In this document: in pieces, positions 6,133 to 8,000 of the stretch | Layout of the letters: every line of letters starts with the position of its first letter | Numbering within the stretch: position 1 is the first letter of the stretch | NCBI GenBank assembly: GCA_009787135.1 | Contig: WRGP01000161.1 | Location: forward strand, 1-8,000 | Origin: Bacillota bacterium | GTDB taxonomy: Bacteria; Bacillota; Clostridia; Christensenellales; Aristaeellaceae | DNA: 8,000 nucleotides | Reading direction: 5' to 3' | Notes under the pieces: model-generated | The model's database searches: none | What the model was told of the DNA's origin: nothing | Seen by the model: the letters and a program-made list of their open reading frames with translations, nothing else | Position numbers and translations under genes: made by a program

Positions 6133-7602
6133 ATGATCAGACCTGCTTTGGAGGAGGCCAAAAAGCTTGCCGCGGGCTTCACCATTGTGCCCGTCGCGCT
6201 GGAGATCCTCTCCGACCAAAAGACGCCCATCGAGATTCTTCGCAACATCCGGCGGCAAAGCGAGTGCTGGTATATTCTCGAGAGCGTGAGCGGCAGCGAT
6301 AGCTGGGGCCGGTATTCCTTTTTGGGCTACAAGCCCGTGATGACCATTGCGGGGGCTGAGGATACCGTTACGATCCAAGATGGAATGAGCGCGACCGTGA
6401 CAAACGAAAACCCCGTTAAGGTGGTCAGAGGGCTGATGGATCGCTACAAAAGCCCGCGCATTCCCTATTTGCCGCCGTTCACGGGCGGGTTTGTGGGGTA
6501 TTTTGCCTATGATTTCGTACGGCACTTCATTCCGGGGCTGACCCTGCGCGCGGTCAATGACGCAGGCTCCCGGGATTTTCACCTGATGCTGATGGATAAG
6601 GTCGTCGTGCTGGATCATTTCAAGCAGAAGATCTATATCATCGTCAACGTCCGGACGGAAGACCTGGAGGGCAACTATATCAAGGGCGTCACGGAACTAA
6701 AGGATATCGAGAGGATGATCCTGGCCCCGGCCAATCCGTCCGGGGAAGAACCTTCACGCTGCGGCGAGTTCGCGCCCGCCTTTACGGAGGACGGGTTCGC
6801 GGAAATGGTCAAAACGGTGAAGCGGCATATCGCGGAGGGCGACATTTTTCAGGCCGTCATTTCCAACCGCTTCAAGGCCCCTTTCAAAGGCAGCCTCATG
6901 AACACCTACCGCCTCCTGCGCACCATCAACCCATCGCCCTATATGGTGTACATGCGCCTTGGCGGTATGGAGATCGCCTGCGCCTCCCCGGAAACGCTCG
7001 TCTCCCTGCGCGACGGGGAAGTCAGTTCCTTCCCGCTGGCAGGCACCTGCCCACGCGGCAAGACGGCAGAGGAGGACGCCGCGCTTTGCCAAGCACTGCT
7101 TGAGGACGAAAAGGAGCTGGCCGAACACGACATGCTGGTGGACCTTGCCCGCAACGACCTTGGAAAGGTTAGTCGCTTTGGCAGCGTAAAGGTTCGCGAA
7201 TACCGGCAGGTCAAGCGGTTTTCCCACGTCAGCCATATTTCCTCGCACGTCACGGGCGGGCTTCGCGAAGGGATGGACGCCATGGATGTGATCGCCGCCA
7301 CGCTTCCGGCGGGGACGCTTTCCGGCGCGCCCAAGAAGCGGGCGTGCGAGATCATCGACGCGGTCGAGGGCATCCGGCGCGGCGTGTACGGCGGCGCGAT
7401 AGGCTACATTGATTTCGCGGGCAACATGGATATGTGCATCGGCATCCGCATGGCGGTGCTGAGGGATGGCGCCGTATACGTTCAGGCGGGCGCCGGCATT
7501 GTGGCGGATAGCGTGCCGGAAAAGGAAGCGCGGGAAGCGCGAAGCAAGGCGGGGGCGGTCATGGAAGCGCTGAAAAACAGCGGGGAGGTCGGAGCATGGT
7601 AG
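6133..7602 (+). CDS. trpE: Anthranilate synthase component I
   Basis: TrpE (489 residues) converts chorismate to anthranilate using ammonia supplied by TrpG, the first committed step of tryptophan synthesis. The N-terminal part holds ILES (48-51), the usual tryptophan-binding LLES position, and NPSPYMVYM (266-274) is the second feedback-site element, so Trp inhibition is probably retained. The chorismate-binding domain (about 215-480) shows CASPE (283-287), PLAGTCPRG (301-309), EHDMLVDLARNDLG (331-344), His372 in SSHVTG (the catalytic histidine position), LPAGTLSGAPK (391-401), GAIGYIDF (421-428) and QAGAGIVADS (451-460). The GTC-PRG segment has Cys306 where GTR-PRG is the form I know best. 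PabB is less likely, given the Trp site elements and operon. AGAGGAGG lies 7 bases before the ATG. The stop overlaps trpG by 7 bases. Confidence 0.95.
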   Translation: MIRPALEEAKKLAAGFTIVPVALEILSDQKTPIEILRNIRRQSECWYILESVSGSDSWGRYSFLGYKPVMTIAGAEDTVTIQDGMSATVTNENPVKVVRGLMDRYKSPRIPYLPPFTGGFVGYFAYDFVRHFIPGLTLRAVNDAGSRDFHLMLMDKVVVLDHFKQKIYIIVNVRTEDLEGNYIKGVTELKDIERMILAPANPSGEEPSRCGEFAPAFTEDGFAEMVKTVKRHIAEGDIFQAVISNRFKAPFKGSLMNTYRLLRTINPSPYMVYMRLGGMEIACASPETLVSLRDGEVSSFPLAGTCPRGKTAEEDAALCQALLEDEKELAEHDMLVDLARNDLGKVSRFGSVKVREYRQVKRFSHVSHISSHVTGGLREGMDAMDVIAATLPAGTLSGAPKKRACEIIDAVEGIRRGVYGGAIGYIDFAGNMDMCIGIRMAVLRDGAVYVQAGAGIVADSVPEKEAREARSKAGAVMEALKNSGEVGAW

Positions 7603-8000
7603 TGATTATCGATAATTATGACAGCTTTACTTATAATTTATATCAGATGGTGGGCGCGTTGGCCGCGGATGTCACGGTGATATACAACGATCAGATGCGG
7701 CCGTCCGAGATGGAGACCCTGCGGCCCTCGCACATCATCATCTCCCCAGGCCCCGGGAGGCCGAAGGACGCGGGCGTCTGTGAGGAGGCGATCCGTCATT
7801 TCGCGGGCAAGCTGCCCTTGCTTGGCATCTGCCTGGGCCATCAAGCCATCTGTGAAGCCTTCGGCGCCACGATCACCTACGCGAAGGCGCTGATGCACGG
7901 GAAGCAAAGCATGGTGCATATCGCCAACGGAAGCCCGGTTTTCCGCGGGCTGCCGCCGCTGCTTACGGCGGGGCGGTACCACTCCCTCGCGGCGGACCGC
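7596..8000 (+). CDS. trpG: Anthranilate synthase component II (glutamine amidotransferase), partial at right edge
   Basis: TrpG hydrolyses glutamine and channels ammonia to TrpE. The first 135 residues are present and the gene runs off the window. It begins with the class I amidotransferase opening IIDNYDSFTYNLYQ (4-17), then ISPGPGRP (49-56, oxyanion-hole region), the nucleophile elbow GICLGHQ (77-83) with Cys79, HGK (101-103), and RYHSL (127-131). The catalytic His-Glu pair lies beyond the edge. The ATG at 7596 has GGGGAGG 7 bases upstream and overlaps the end of trpE by 7 bases, which fits translational coupling for a 1:1 complex. In some bacteria the same subunit also serves PabB in folate synthesis; whether it does so here cannot be told. 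No TrpD phosphoribosyltransferase fusion can be judged because the 3' end is missing. Confidence 0.95.
   Translation, partial: MVVIIDNYDSFTYNLYQMVGALAADVTVIYNDQMRPSEMETLRPSHIIISPGPGRPKDAGVCEEAIRHFAGKLPLLGICLGHQAICEAFGATITYAKALMHGKQSMVHIANGSPVFRGLPPLLTAGRYHSLAADR

Noticed and set aside
1..8000. Novel defence, mobile or repeat-based system
   Set aside because: All long coding stretches are assigned to known housekeeping families except the 210-residue orphan. No transposase, integrase, nuclease, toxin pair, CRISPR-like array or long repeat was seen on either strand.

Overview
The window looks like chromosomal housekeeping DNA from a GC-rich member of the Firmicutes, most likely a clostridial (Oscillospirales- or Christensenellales-like) anaerobe. 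The pointers are a tryptophan T-box riboswitch, a 6S RNA with a consensus sigma-A-type promoter, strong AGGAGG-like ribosome binding sites, TTG start usage, a two-RCK TrkA with TrkH, and a DAHP synthase of type I-beta with an N-terminal ferredoxin-like domain. The species cannot be named from this sequence.

Layout. Bases 1-145 hold nothing I can support firmly. A perfect TTGACA-17-TATAAT promoter (146-174) drives a structured RNA (about 181-384) that I identify as 6S RNA, closed by an intrinsic terminator (385-411). Two genes then lie on the minus strand as a probable operon: a TraX-family multi-pass membrane protein (1786 to 1106) followed by an unrecognised membrane-anchored protein (1086 to 454). 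They are divergent from the potassium-uptake genes trkA (1916-3298) and trkH (3288-4730), whose reading frames overlap by 11 bases. The two operons share a compact intergenic region with back-to-back promoters.

Directly after trkH, with no visible terminator between, a consensus promoter (4750-4778) starts a T-box leader (about 4785-5074). Its specifier codon is UGG (Trp), and its antiterminator bulge UGGC fits the GCCA end of bacterial tRNA-Trp. It controls aroF (DAHP synthase, 5094-6107), trpE (6133-7602) and trpG (7596 to beyond the right edge). This places the first step of the shikimate pathway and the first committed step of tryptophan synthesis under one tRNA-Trp sensor: when uncharged tRNA-Trp accumulates, both carbon entry and chorismate-to-anthranilate conversion rise together. 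The rest of the trp genes probably follow to the right.

I found no mobile element, CRISPR array, tRNA, rRNA or defence system. The least explained parts are the TraX-like/orphan pair, a short direct repeat at the trp promoter, and the extreme left end.
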